Assembly (NCBI GenBank): GCA_900556485.1
Contig: USOX01000017.1
Location: 1-53,303 of the forward strand
Source: an uncultured Dysgonomonas sp.
GTDB lineage: Bacteria > Bacteroidota > Bacteroidia > Bacteroidales > Dysgonomonadaceae
Direction of reading: 5' to 3'
Length of the DNA stretch: 53,303 bases
In this document: positions 23,949-32,626 of the stretch, piece after piece
Layout of the letters: the number at the start of each line of letters is the position of its first letter
How positions within the stretch are numbered: position 1 is the stretch's first letter
Program-made: the position numbers and the translations under genes
The notes under the pieces: generated by a model
Databases searched by the model: none
Told to the model about the DNA's origin: nothing
Seen by the model: only the letters and a program-made list of their open reading frames with translations

Positions 23949-25049
23949 ATGAAAATTGGATTACCTAAAGAAATAAAAGCATTTGAAAACCGGGTAGCTT
24001 TAACACCCGGAGGTACTCTCGAATTAGTAGCAAACAAGCACGAAGTTTTTGTACAGGCTGGTGCCGGAGTTGGTAGTGGTTTTTCAGATCAGGACTATAT
24101 TGATGCCGGAGCGTCGGTAGTATCTACAATTGAAGAAGTGTATGCTATTGCTGATATGATAGTAAAGGTAAAAGAACCGATTAAACAAGAGTATGATTTG
24201 GTAAAAGAAAATCAGGTTGTCTTTACTTATTTTCATTTTGCTTCGAGCCGCGAGCTTACTGAGGCAATGATAAAGAGTAGAGCAATCTGTATAGCATACG
24301 AAACTGTTGAACTTCCGGATAGGTCGTTGCCTCTATTGGTGCCTATGAGTGAGGTTGCCGGAAGGATGGCTACTCAGGAAGGTGCCAGATTTTTGGAAAA
24401 ACCACATTTGGGAAAAGGTGTACTTTTAGGTGGTGTGCCCGGGGTTAAGCCTGCTCATGTATTGGTGATAGGTGGTGGAGTCGTTGGTTCACAGGCGGCA
24501 CGGATAGCTGCAGGAATGGGAGCCAGAGTGACCATACTGGATAAAAGCTTGCCACGATTACGTTATTTGAGTGATGTGATGCCGGCAAATGTAACCACAC
24601 GCTATTCTGATACACATACGATTAAGGAATTGTCTAAGGATGCCGATCTGATTGTGGGAGCTGTATTGATTGCCGGTGATAAAGCGCCTCAGGTAATTAC
24701 CAGAAGTATGCTGAAAGATATGCAACCGGGAACAGTGCTGGTTGACGTAGCTATCGATCAAGGAGGTTGTTTCGAAACATCCAGACCAACAACACACCTT
24801 GATCCTGTATTTGTTATTGATGAAGTAGTGCATTATTGTGTAGCAAATATACCGGGAGCTGTGCCTATGACTTCTACATTGGCTCTGACAAATGCGACAT
24901 TGCCATATGTACTAAGTCTGGCAAATCTTGGTTGGGAGGCTGCTTGTGAAAAATATAAGGATTTGCGAAAAGGCTTGAACATTATAAAGGGAAATGTTGT
25001 TTACCAAGCGGTGGCCCATACATTCGGGCTGGAATATACCGAATATTAA
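23949..25049 (+). CDS. ald: Alanine dehydrogenase
   Basis: A 366-residue NAD-dependent enzyme interconverting L-alanine and pyruvate plus ammonia. N-terminal GLPKEIKAFENRVALTPGG at 4-22, Lys75 in KVKEP, His96 in YFHFASS, the Rossmann GGGVVGSQAARIAAGMG at about 175-191, and AIDQGGC with the conserved Asp near 269 are all as expected. Length matches the family (about 370). The intergenic region upstream holds no convincing -7 match, so it could be read from the DUF3467 promoter. The DUF4492/cydAB cluster follows on the same strand. Confidence 0.93.
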   Translation: MKIGLPKEIKAFENRVALTPGGTLELVANKHEVFVQAGAGVGSGFSDQDYIDAGASVVSTIEEVYAIADMIVKVKEPIKQEYDLVKENQVVFTYFHFASSRELTEAMIKSRAICIAYETVELPDRSLPLLVPMSEVAGRMATQEGARFLEKPHLGKGVLLGGVPGVKPAHVLVIGGGVVGSQAARIAAGMGARVTILDKSLPRLRYLSDVMPANVTTRYSDTHTIKELSKDADLIVGAVLIAGDKAPQVITRSMLKDMQPGTVLVDVAIDQGGCFETSRPTTHLDPVFVIDEVVHYCVANIPGAVPMTSTLALTNATLPYVLSLANLGWEAACEKYKDLRKGLNIIKGNVVYQAVAHTFGLEYTEY

Positions 25050-25082
25050 GTATTGTTTTATTTAGCACTTAAACTAATTGTT

Positions 25083-25322
25083 ATGGAAGAAACTATGCCT
25101 AAATTCAATTTCTTTACCATGTTTAGAGATGGATTTAAAAGTATGACTTTGGGTAAAACATTGTGGGCGATTGTTATTATAAAACTTATAATAATGTTCC
25201 TTATATTACGCCCGTTCTTTTTCCCTAATTTTTTGAGTTCGAAATTTGATGATAGTCAGAGTAAGTCTGATTATGTAAGTGAAGAACTGGTAAAAACATC
25301 AACTGTTAATGACAATAAATAG
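25083..25322 (+). CDS. DUF4492 small membrane protein associated with cytochrome bd
   Basis: A 79-residue protein with one strong transmembrane helix (about 25-42, WAIVIIKLIIMFLILRPFF). MFRDGFKSMTLGKTLW before it is the DUF4492 signature. In Bacteroidota this family is encoded just upstream of cydA, as here, which suggests an accessory subunit or assembly role. No CydX-like gene is visible after cydB. ATG at 25083 is used rather than an upstream TTG (25053), which would add ten residues next to the alanine dehydrogenase stop. Gene context is firm; the subunit role is inference. Confidence 0.82.
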   Translation: MEETMPKFNFFTMFRDGFKSMTLGKTLWAIVIIKLIIMFLILRPFFFPNFLSSKFDDSQSKSDYVSEELVKTSTVNDNK

Positions 25323-25451
25323 AAGAAAGTATTTAATGATACGTTATTTCTACTCAACTGTTTGTCGTTTTTATGCTTTGCAAAGTAATAAAGAGGTCTG
25401 TGACCTTAGATCGACTCCTCATATATTTATTTACTAATATAAAACTATTTT
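25323..25451 (+). other. cydA upstream region with small palindromes
   Basis: A 129-bp gap. It contains the perfect 10-bp palindrome CTTTGCAAAG (25376-25385) and a small AGGTC/GACCT hairpin (25394-25406). No clean TAnnTTTG element is visible (TATGCTTTG has three bases between the two halves). No FNR- or CRP-like box was recognised. It could hold an oxygen-responsive control site. Confidence 0.35.
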
Positions 25452-27005
25452 ATGGAATTACTTAGTACATCATTAATTGACTGGTCTAGAGCCCAGTTTG
25501 CAATGACTGCCATGTATCACTGGCTGTTTGTTCCCCTCACTTTGGGATTGGGGATCATTATGTCGGTGATGGAGACAATGTACGTGCGCACAGGGAACGA
25601 ACAATGGAAAAAAACAGCGAAATTCTGGATGATAATCTTTGGTATCAACTTCGCCATCGGGGTTGCCACAGGTCTTATTCTCGAATTCCAGTTTGGTACC
25701 AACTGGTCTAATTATAGCTGGTTTGTTGGGGATATCTTTGGTGCACCATTGGCTATAGAGGCTACACTGGCTTTCTTCCTGGAGGCTACATTTATATCCA
25801 TCATGTTTTTCGGTTGGAAGCGTGTAAGTAAAAAAGTGCATTTGGCTGCTACATGGTTGACTGTAGTGGGCGCAACTTTATCAGCTCTTTGGATTCTGAT
25901 TGCTAATGCATGGATGCAATATCCTGTGGGCATGGAATTTAATCCTGATACTACACGTAACGAAATGATTGATTTCTGGTCTATCGCCTTGTCGCCAGTG
26001 GCTATCAACAAGTTTTTCCACACGGTACTTGCCGGATGGGTGCTGGGTGCTGTATTTGTAGCCGGAGTTGCTGCCTGGTATATGATAAAGAAAAGGGATA
26101 TGGAATTTGCCCGTCAGAGTATGAAAATTGCTGCTGTATTCGGTTTGGTTTCATCCTTGCTTATCCTTTGGACAGGTCATGGATCGGCTCAACAGGTTGC
26201 AGAAAAACAACCTATGAAGCTGGCAGTAATGGAAGGCCTCTACGAAGGTGGTGAAGGTGTAGGGTTGATTGCTTTCGCTATTCCTAATCCAGCAAAAGAG
26301 TCGTATAAGGACGATGTAGATCCATATTTATTAAATATAAGCATACCAAAAGGTTTGTCGTGGCTTAGCTTTGGCGAACTGGATGCGTATGTACCCGGAA
26401 TAAAAGATATTATAGATGGAGGGTATAAAGAACCGGATGGTTCGACAGCTCTTTCGTTCGCCGAGAAACAGGAGAAAGGAAAAACTGCAATTCAGGCTTT
26501 GGCTGAGTATAAAAAAGCTAAGAAAGACGGGAACGAAGTACTTGCAACACAGCACAAAGATGTATTAAAAGCTAATTATGCTTACTTTGGGTATGGATAT
26601 TTGGATACACCGGAACAATTGATACCAAATATTCCGCTGGTATATTGGCCATTCCATATAATGGTTTATCTGGGAGGTTACTTTATACTATTGTTTGTTG
26701 TGCTTACTTTCCTTATTTTCCGTAAGAAGGAAATAGAGAATATGAAATGGTTGCTATGGGCATGTGTATGGACTATTCCTTTGGCTTATGTTGCCGGGCA
26801 AGCCGGATGGATGGTAGCCGAGATAGGACGTCAGCCGTGGGCTATACAGGATGTATTACCGCTTCAGGCGGCTGTATCGGCGATATCAGCTAAATCTGTG
26901 ATAATTACATTCTTCTTGTTCCTTGCCCTGTTTACAGCATTGCTTATTGCAGAGATTCGTATTATGCTGAATCAGATTAAGAAAGGTCCGGAGGATTCTC
27001 ACTAA
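25452..27005 (+). CDS. cydA: Cytochrome bd ubiquinol oxidase subunit I
   Basis: A 517-residue integral membrane subunit that oxidises quinol and carries hemes b558, b595 and d. Helix 1 has His23 (MYHWLFVPLTLG), a heme b595 ligand. His190 lies in FFHTVLAGW (heme b558), Glu103 and Glu111 in AIEATLAFFLEA, and the GRQPW motif in the C-terminal half. The quinol-binding loop (about 245-370) is long and rich in charged residues, as in Bacteroidota CydA. cydB follows after about 90 bases. It allows respiration at low oxygen. Confidence 0.95.
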   Translation: MELLSTSLIDWSRAQFAMTAMYHWLFVPLTLGLGIIMSVMETMYVRTGNEQWKKTAKFWMIIFGINFAIGVATGLILEFQFGTNWSNYSWFVGDIFGAPLAIEATLAFFLEATFISIMFFGWKRVSKKVHLAATWLTVVGATLSALWILIANAWMQYPVGMEFNPDTTRNEMIDFWSIALSPVAINKFFHTVLAGWVLGAVFVAGVAAWYMIKKRDMEFARQSMKIAAVFGLVSSLLILWTGHGSAQQVAEKQPMKLAVMEGLYEGGEGVGLIAFAIPNPAKESYKDDVDPYLLNISIPKGLSWLSFGELDAYVPGIKDIIDGGYKEPDGSTALSFAEKQEKGKTAIQALAEYKKAKKDGNEVLATQHKDVLKANYAYFGYGYLDTPEQLIPNIPLVYWPFHIMVYLGGYFILLFVVLTFLIFRKKEIENMKWLLWACVWTIPLAYVAGQAGWMVAEIGRQPWAIQDVLPLQAAVSAISAKSVIITFFLFLALFTALLIAEIRIMLNQIKKGPEDSH

Positions 27006-27094
27006 TTATATTTCAAGATTTCAAAATAGCAAAGATTTGAAATTTTAATTGTACAAATATTCATTATAGCCTATATAATAAAAAATATACAACT

Positions 27095-28240
27095 ATGTTT
27101 GATTATTCATTTTTACAACATTATTGGTGGTTCCTTATAAGTCTTATCGGTGGACTTTTGGCTTTTCTCTTGTTTGTTCAGGGTGGGCAATCGATGCTTT
27201 TCTCGCTTACGAAAGATGAGAAGGAACGTATGATATTGGTTAATGCATTGGGACGTAAGTGGGAATATACATTCACTACTTTGGTTACTTTTGGTGGAGC
27301 ATTATTCGCATCTTTCCCTTTGTTTTATTCAACCAGCTTTGGTGGAGCATATTGGGTTTGGATGGCTATACTGTTTTGTTTTGTTATTCAGGCAGTTTCT
27401 TATGAATTCCAGTCGAAGCCGGGCAATGTATTCGGACGTAATACGTACCGTGCATTTTTGTTTATAAATGGTTTGCTGGGTACATTTCTGTTGGGAGTAG
27501 CTATCGCTACATTTTTTACAGGATCGGATTTTACGGTGAATAAAGAAAATATGACAGATGTAATAAATCCGATTATCAGCCGCTGGGGTAGCGAATGGCA
27601 CGGTTTGGAAGCTTTGGCTAATCCTCGTAACTGGATGCTGGGACTTGCTGTTTTCTTCCTGGCTCGTACATTGGCTTGCCTCTTTTTTATAAACCGTTTA
27701 CAAGATGAAAACCTTGTAAAGAAGTCCCGCAAATTCTTATTATATAATGGATTGCCGTTTGTAGTATTCTTCCTGATTTTTGTAATCTGGACATTTATTG
27801 CTGATGGGTTTGCTGTGGCTGCTGATGGAAAAGTGTTTTTAGAGGCTCACAAGTATTTCAATAACCTGATAGAAATGCCAATAGTGGGTATTGTATTTGT
27901 TGTTGGCGTATTACTTGTACTGTTTGGTATAGGAAAAACTTTGATGGATAAATCGTTTACTAAGGGTGTTTGGTTTGCCGGATTGGGTACAGTACTAACT
28001 GTGTGTATGCTGCTGTTGATAACAGGATTTAATGGTACTGCTTATTATCCTTCTGCTACAGACCCGCAAAGTTCGTTGACTATCCAGAATTCGTCTTCAA
28101 GTGAATTTACTTTGACAGTGATGAGCTTTGTTTCTATACTGGTTCCTTTTGTTGTAGCGTATATTATTTATGCTTGGAATTCGTTGGAGAAGAAACGTTT
28201 CGATGTGAAGGACTTTAAGGATGATGGACATATTTACTAA
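27095..28240 (+). CDS. cydB: Cytochrome bd ubiquinol oxidase subunit II
   Basis: A 381-residue membrane subunit pairing with CydA. Conserved features: the first helix (QHYWWFLISLIGGLLAFLLFVQGGQ), the strongly conserved W-x-W region (SFGGAYWVWM), and NPRNWMLGLAVFFLARTLACLFFI. Around eight to nine helices are present. It ends just before a clear terminator, so the operon seems to be DUF4492-cydA-cydB. Confidence 0.93.
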   Translation: MFDYSFLQHYWWFLISLIGGLLAFLLFVQGGQSMLFSLTKDEKERMILVNALGRKWEYTFTTLVTFGGALFASFPLFYSTSFGGAYWVWMAILFCFVIQAVSYEFQSKPGNVFGRNTYRAFLFINGLLGTFLLGVAIATFFTGSDFTVNKENMTDVINPIISRWGSEWHGLEALANPRNWMLGLAVFFLARTLACLFFINRLQDENLVKKSRKFLLYNGLPFVVFFLIFVIWTFIADGFAVAADGKVFLEAHKYFNNLIEMPIVGIVFVVGVLLVLFGIGKTLMDKSFTKGVWFAGLGTVLTVCMLLLITGFNGTAYYPSATDPQSSLTIQNSSSSEFTLTVMSFVSILVPFVVAYIIYAWNSLEKKRFDVKDFKDDGHIY

Positions 28241-28260
28241 AGAGTAATGATATAAAAAGA

Positions 28261-28291
28261 AAATCCCGGTTATTTTAATCGGGATTTTTTT
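28261..28291 (+). terminator. Intrinsic terminator after cydB
   Basis: AAATCCCG/CGGGATTT stem followed by a T-run. Confidence 0.9.
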
Positions 28292-28325
28292 ATAATATTG
28301 CATTTATCATTTTTGTAAATATATA

Positions 28326-28592
28326 ATGTTAGATAATGTAAAGGCATATTTTGAAAAGAACCCGGCTTATTTTGGGATTGTGATTATTGCTTTGGGAATC
28401 GTTCTGTTTATTTCGGCAATAAAGGGTGCTAAATGGTTATTCGACAATGAGGTAAGCGGTTCTACTTATAGCCTTGGTAAAATTGATGGCTGGATAAATA
28501 TGTTTGGTAAGAAGACTGCACGTGTGATTGTGGCTATTTTATCCGTAGTACTTGTTGTTGCCGGTGTTGTTTGGATTTGGGCATATTTATAA
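28326..28592 (+). CDS. Small two-TM protein resembling the Imm17 immunity family
   Basis: An 88-residue protein with two hydrophobic helices (about 15-34 and 64-86). Its pattern, FEKNPAYFGIVIIALGIVLFISAIKGAKWLF followed by a WINMFGKKTARVIVAILSVVLVVAG stretch, resembles immunity protein family 17 in polymorphic toxin loci. No toxin gene lies nearby, so this is an orphan or has been adopted for another role. A terminator separates it from cydB, and one follows it at 28651. Family resemblance is moderate. Confidence 0.55.
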   Translation: MLDNVKAYFEKNPAYFGIVIIALGIVLFISAIKGAKWLFDNEVSGSTYSLGKIDGWINMFGKKTARVIVAILSVVLVVAGVVWIWAYL

Positions 28593-28650
28593 GTTTTTTT
28601 GTTTTAATTAAAACCACGGAGGAGTAGGAGTTGCAGGGAGTATTTTAATT

Positions 28651-28683
28651 GGTATTATTTGTTATGAATAATACCCTTTTTTA
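28651..28683 (+). terminator. Intrinsic terminator downstream of the Imm17-like gene
   Basis: GGTATTATT/AATAATACC (9-bp perfect stem, 7-nt loop) followed by C and six Ts. Confidence 0.75.
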
Positions 28684-28909
28684 TTTATCTATGGTATAAG
28701 GGCAAGAGTGTTCTGTATAAAGAAAAAAGACACAGATAAGGATACAAAAAAAAATATGCAAAAAGTGTGTCATTTGTGTCATTTTCAATCCGCTTATTTT
28801 TCAATCTATTTTTACTGATTATAAATCCTTATAGTAAATAGTAGATGATTACAAATCCCCTGCGACGGGTAAGGCTGTTAAGTTCTCTACTTCATTCTTT
28901 TATTTTCTA

Positions 28910-28980
28910 TTGTCATCCTGAGTGGAAACGAAGGATCTCTTTCTATTGAAGAGATGTTTCACTATCGTTCAACATGACAA
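28910..28980. mobile_element. Palindromic MITE-like interspersed repeat
   Basis: The ends are TTGTCAT (28910-28916) and ATGACAA (28974-28980). The interior reads CCTGAG, CGAAGGATCTCTT and then AAGAGAT, TTC, CGTTCAACATGA, an imperfect palindrome. I recognise this TGTCATCCTGAG...GAAGGATCT pattern as a widespread non-coding repeat in Bacteroidota and other bacteria. Its origin and mobility are not established from this copy. Confidence 0.55.
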
Positions 28981-29029
28981 AGAGTATATAAAAATAGAAA
29001 TTAACAGCCCTGTAGAAACGGGGGAGGTA

Positions 29030-29410
29030 TTATAGTTCTAAAGCCAGAATCCAATAGCAAGCTGCAACAATGAGGGATAAGGGGGCCATAAGCATCTTTT
29101 CTTTTTTACTTTTTGAAGCAATATTCATTAATACATTCAGGGATAAGTAAACAGCAAAAACGTAGCATGCTATCCTGATAACATTTGTAGACAGGCATGT
29201 ATTGATGATTCCGCCTCCTTGAAGTAATACTACTATTCCAAATAGTTGTATTATAAGGGCTATCGTGGTTATGATCCGATTTTTAGTAGGTAAGATCCGA
29301 TGTTGTCCACCCATAGCATATTCGCCAAGGGGAGCGCCAAAGATAAGTAGGATGTATAAAATTACTGTTAGGGCGAAGAGGATGGTTCCGATTAATGCAA
29401 CTATTGTCAT
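29030..29410 (-). CDS. Conserved hypothetical four-TM membrane protein
   Basis: A 126-residue protein with four hydrophobic helices (about 4-24, 47-66, 78-95 and 107-124). The first loop has the motif GAPLGEYAMGGQHRILP, which recurs in small uncharacterised membrane proteins. It is alone among repeat-rich DNA with its own promoter (29432-29439). Function is unknown. Confidence 0.7.
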   Translation of the reverse strand: MTIVALIGTILFALTVILYILLIFGAPLGEYAMGGQHRILPTKNRIITTIALIIQLFGIVVLLQGGGIINTCLSTNVIRIACYVFAVYLSLNVLMNIASKSKKEKMLMAPLSLIVAACYWILALEL

Positions 29411-29431
29411 AATATTAAGGTTTAGGTATTA

Positions 29432-29439
29432 CAAATATA
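29432..29439 (-). promoter_or_regulatory. Promoter -7 element for the small membrane protein
   Basis: The minus strand reads TATATTTG, a perfect TAnnTTTG match, 22 bases before the start. Confidence 0.6.
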
Positions 29440-29445
29440 AGGTAT

Positions 29446-29592
29446 TATTGTCACTTTTGTATCTTTTGTCATAGAGAATGATTAGAACCACAAAGGACAT
29501 TAAGTTTTGCACAAAGGGCACAATGTATAGAATAGAATGAAAGGTGACAAATAAAATATATAGATATGTGTCACTTTTTGCATGTGACAATA
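29446..29592. repeat. 147-bp element with 9-bp terminal inverted repeats and internal TGTCAC motifs
   Basis: TATTGTCAC (29446-29454) and GTGACAATA (29584-29592) are perfect inverted ends. Inside, AAAGGTGACA (29540-29549) pairs with TGTCACTTTT (29569-29578). The middle carries CACAAAGGACA and CACAAAGGGCACA, a motif family common between Bacteroidota genes. No reading frame is present. It could be a second MITE-like repeat just upstream of pheT. Confidence 0.5.
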
Positions 29593-29624
29593 TAAAGTCT
29601 GCTGTTTAACTGAAATAAATTTTG

Positions 29625-29632
29625 TATTTTTG
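29625..29632 (+). promoter_or_regulatory. Promoter -7 element for pheT
   Basis: TATTTTTG matches TAnnTTTG, 32 bases before the ATG. The leader is too short for peptide-based attenuation. Confidence 0.55.
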
Positions 29633-29664
29633 ACGGACTTTTTTGAAAATAAAAAAACTAATAT

Positions 29665-32130
29665 ATGAATATTTCTTACAATTGGTTGAAAGACTATCTA
29701 GATTTCGATTTATCACCGGAAGAAGTTTCTGCCGCTCTTACTTCGATTGGACTCGAAACAGGAGGCGTAGAGGAAGTAGAAACAGTGAAAGGCGGACTTG
29801 AAGGCATTGTTATTGGCGAGGTGCTAACATGTGTAGATCATCCTGATTCTGATCACCTGCATATAACAACTGTAAATGTAGGTCAGGAAGAGCCATTACA
29901 GATTGTGTGTGGTGCGCCTAATGTTGCTGCCGGACAAAAGGTGGTGGTAGCACTTATAGGAACAAAGCTATATTCGGGAGAAGAGTCGTTTACGATAAAG
30001 AAAACCAAGATAAGAGGAACAGAGTCTTTTGGTATGATCTGTGCCGAGGACGAAATAGGTATAGGAACTAGTCATGATGGTATTATTGTATTACCTGCAG
30101 ATGCAAAGGTGGGTACTCCTGCTAAAGAGTATTATAATATCCAGAGTGAATATATATTAGAGGTAGATATTACGCCTAATCGTATCGATGGAGCTTCGCA
30201 CTATGGTGTAGCCCGCGATTTGGCCGCTTATATTAAACAGAATAAGCTAAAAGGAACGCTTACAATGCCATCTGTCGAAAACTTTAAGATAGATGAGGCT
30301 AATGGAGGTGTGACTGTTACCGTAGAAAATACAGAAGCATGTCCACGTTATGCAGGTGTGACAATCAAAGGAGTAAAAGTAGAAGAGAGCCCGGAGTGGC
30401 TTAAAAACAGGCTTACGCTTATTGGTTTGCGCCCTATTAATAATGTAGTGGATATAACGAACTATATGTTGCATGGAATGGGGCATCCGCTTCATGCGTT
30501 TGATGTAGCAGATATTACAGGAGGACAGGTAATTGTAAAAACATTACCGGAAGGGACTAAGTTTATTACCCTTGACGAACAAGAACGCACATTGAGCAAC
30601 CGTGACCTGATGATATGCAATACTGTAGAAGGTATGTGTATCGGAGGTGTATTCGGGGGATTGAAGTCGGGTGTAACAGAAAGCACTACTGATGTATTTC
30701 TTGAGTGTGCTTATTTTAATCCTACATGGATACGCAAAACGGCACGCCGTCACGGATTGAATACAGATTCGTCTTTCCGTTTCGAGCGTGGTTGCGACCC
30801 GAATGATACAATGTATATATTGAAATATGCAGCGATGATGATACAGGAGGTTGCCGGAGGTAAGATAGTTGGCCCTATTCAGGATGTATATCCTACACAT
30901 ATTGAAAAACCTGTTGTAGAATTGTCTTACGTTAAGGTAAATAATCTGATAGGAAAAGAGATAGAAAGAGAGACTGTTAAGTCGATACTAGCTAGCCTTG
31001 AGATAGAAATAAAGAATGAGACAGCAAACGATCTGACATTGGCTATACCGACTTACAGGGTAGATGTATTGCGTGATGTGGATGTGATTGAAGACATACT
31101 TCGTATCTACGGATATAATAATGTGGAAATAGGGGATAGTCTTAAATCAAACTTGTCTTACGAAACGCCGACTGATAAGAGCTATGATCTTCAAAACCTG
31201 ATATCTGAGCAATTAACAGGTTGCGGTTTCAACGAGATTATGAATAACTCACAGACTAAGGAGGCTTATTATACTGACTCGGAAGTGTATTCTGTGTCGC
31301 ATTCTGTTTATATTATCAATCCATTGAGTACGGATTTGAATGTGATGCGTCAGACACTTATTTATGGAGGTTTAGAGAGTATTGCTTATAACCGTAATCG
31401 TCAGAATCCGGATATAAAATTCTATGAGTTCGGTAATTGCTATTTCTATGATGCTTCTAAAAAGGTAGAAGGTGAAACATTAAGGGAATATAGCGAAGAA
31501 TTTCATCTTGGTTTGTGGCTGAGTGGGAACAATATAGATAATAACTGGGCGGCAGCAGATGAGAAAACATCTGTATATCAGATGAAGGCTTATGTTGAGA
31601 ATATATTAAGCCGTTTGGGTATCCCGGCTAGTAGATATGACTATGTTCAGTTCTCTAACGAGGTATATAGTACAGCGATTGATATACAGCCAAAAGGAAA
31701 AGGAAAATCGCTTGGTACTCTAGGTATTGTGAATAAAAAACTATTGAAAGCTCAGTATATAAATACAGATGTGTATTATGCTGAATTGAGTTGGGATCTT
31801 TTGATGAAAGAGATAAAGAAGAATAGTATAACTTATTCCGAAATATCTAAATTTCCTGCTGTTAAGCGCGATTTGGCTTTGTTGCTTGATAAGAGTGTCC
31901 TGTTCGACCAGATAGAAAAGATAGCTTATAAGGCAGAGCGTAAATTGTTGAAGGAGGTTTCTCTGTTTGATGTTTATGAGGGTAAAAATTTACCTGAGGG
32001 TAAAAAATCATATGCAGTGAATTTTGTTCTTCGTGATGATGAAAAAACGTTGAATGACAAGCAGATAGAGTCTATAATGATGAGGATTCAGACTTCATTA
32101 GAGAAGGAATTAGGTGCTCAGTTGAGATAA
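29665..32130 (+). CDS. pheT: Phenylalanyl-tRNA synthetase beta subunit
   Basis: An 821-residue subunit of the (alpha-beta)2 synthetase charging tRNA-Phe. Domains in order: N-terminal coiled start (MNISYNWLKDYLDF), EMAP/tRNA-binding domain (about 40-150), B3/B4 editing domain (about 210-385), B5 (about 405-475), a catalytic-like domain (about 490-690), and the C-terminal FDX-ACB anticodon domain (about 725-821, SKFPAVKRDLALLLD). Length is normal. pheS is not adjacent, so the two subunits are encoded apart here. Confidence 0.95.
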   Translation: MNISYNWLKDYLDFDLSPEEVSAALTSIGLETGGVEEVETVKGGLEGIVIGEVLTCVDHPDSDHLHITTVNVGQEEPLQIVCGAPNVAAGQKVVVALIGTKLYSGEESFTIKKTKIRGTESFGMICAEDEIGIGTSHDGIIVLPADAKVGTPAKEYYNIQSEYILEVDITPNRIDGASHYGVARDLAAYIKQNKLKGTLTMPSVENFKIDEANGGVTVTVENTEACPRYAGVTIKGVKVEESPEWLKNRLTLIGLRPINNVVDITNYMLHGMGHPLHAFDVADITGGQVIVKTLPEGTKFITLDEQERTLSNRDLMICNTVEGMCIGGVFGGLKSGVTESTTDVFLECAYFNPTWIRKTARRHGLNTDSSFRFERGCDPNDTMYILKYAAMMIQEVAGGKIVGPIQDVYPTHIEKPVVELSYVKVNNLIGKEIERETVKSILASLEIEIKNETANDLTLAIPTYRVDVLRDVDVIEDILRIYGYNNVEIGDSLKSNLSYETPTDKSYDLQNLISEQLTGCGFNEIMNNSQTKEAYYTDSEVYSVSHSVYIINPLSTDLNVMRQTLIYGGLESIAYNRNRQNPDIKFYEFGNCYFYDASKKVEGETLREYSEEFHLGLWLSGNNIDNNWAAADEKTSVYQMKAYVENILSRLGIPASRYDYVQFSNEVYSTAIDIQPKGKGKSLGTLGIVNKKLLKAQYINTDVYYAELSWDLLMKEIKKNSITYSEISKFPAVKRDLALLLDKSVLFDQIEKIAYKAERKLLKEVSLFDVYEGKNLPEGKKSYAVNFVLRDDEKTLNDKQIESIMMRIQTSLEKELGAQLR

Positions 32131-32153
32131 TAGTCTGATTAATTGATATATAG

Positions 32154-32184
32154 AAGGGTTTCGGGTTCGGAACCCTTTTTTATT
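32154..32184 (+). terminator. Intrinsic terminator after pheT
   Basis: AAGGGTT/AACCCTT stem followed by a T-run; it ends just before the convergent GNAT gene. Confidence 0.8.
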
Positions 32185-32193
32185 TGGAGAGGA

Positions 32194-32622
32194 CTAGTCT
32201 TCTTCCACAAATTCGCTGTCGGTCATTCTATCAGGATTGGCAAAGAATACCATTCCTGTTTTCATCTTCTTGAAGTTCAACTTCTTATAGAACCCTTCCT
32301 TGCCGGGAGAAGCATATAGGATAAAGTTGCAAGCCGGAGTAGAAGCCATGAGTCTTTTTACAATCTCTAAGCCTATGCCTTTTCCCTGATAGGCGGGATT
32401 GACAGCTATATCATAAAGTGCCGATTGGCGGACACCATCAGAGATGATTCTTCCTGTACCTATCAGCTCACCATTATCGAATACGAAGATAACTGCAAAG
32501 CTGGCTTCAAAGGAAATTTGATGTATATCGGCTGAGGTAAAGGACATACCTACCATTTCGAGAAGAAGGGGTACTTTTTCCCAAGGTATATTCTGGCAAC
32601 TGTCCTGATACCTGATGTTCAT
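32194..32622 (-). CDS. GNAT family N-acetyltransferase
   Basis: A 142-residue single-domain acetyltransferase. The acetyl-CoA loop is YQGKGIG (about 77-83) after DIAVNPA, followed by ILYASPGKEGFYKKLNFKKM, the beta5-alpha4 region. The substrate is unknown; the small size suggests a small-molecule or peptide amine. Its start lies four bases after the porT stop on the same strand, so it is likely the second gene of a porT operon. Confidence 0.82.
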   Translation of the reverse strand: MNIRYQDSCQNIPWEKVPLLLEMVGMSFTSADIHQISFEASFAVIFVFDNGELIGTGRIISDGVRQSALYDIAVNPAYQGKGIGLEIVKRLMASTPACNFILYASPGKEGFYKKLNFKKMKTGMVFFANPDRMTDSEFVEED

Positions 32623-32626
32623 AGTT

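Larger units (their letters stand above)
28593..29029. other. Repeat-rich intergenic region
   Basis: A 437-bp gap without a credible gene. It holds the terminator at 28651-28683, a GACACA/TGTGTC pair (28729-28734 and 28766-28771), an inverted repeat GGCTGTTAA/TTAACAGCC enclosing most of 28873-29009, and within that a MITE-like 71-bp element (28910-28980). The flanks read CCCC-rich and GGGGG. The layered inverted repeats suggest repeated insertions rather than regulation. Confidence 0.6.

Noticed and set aside
25376..25385. CTTTGCAAAG palindrome as an FNR/CRP-like operator for cydA
   Set aside because: It does not match either consensus; kept only as a note in the intergenic entry.
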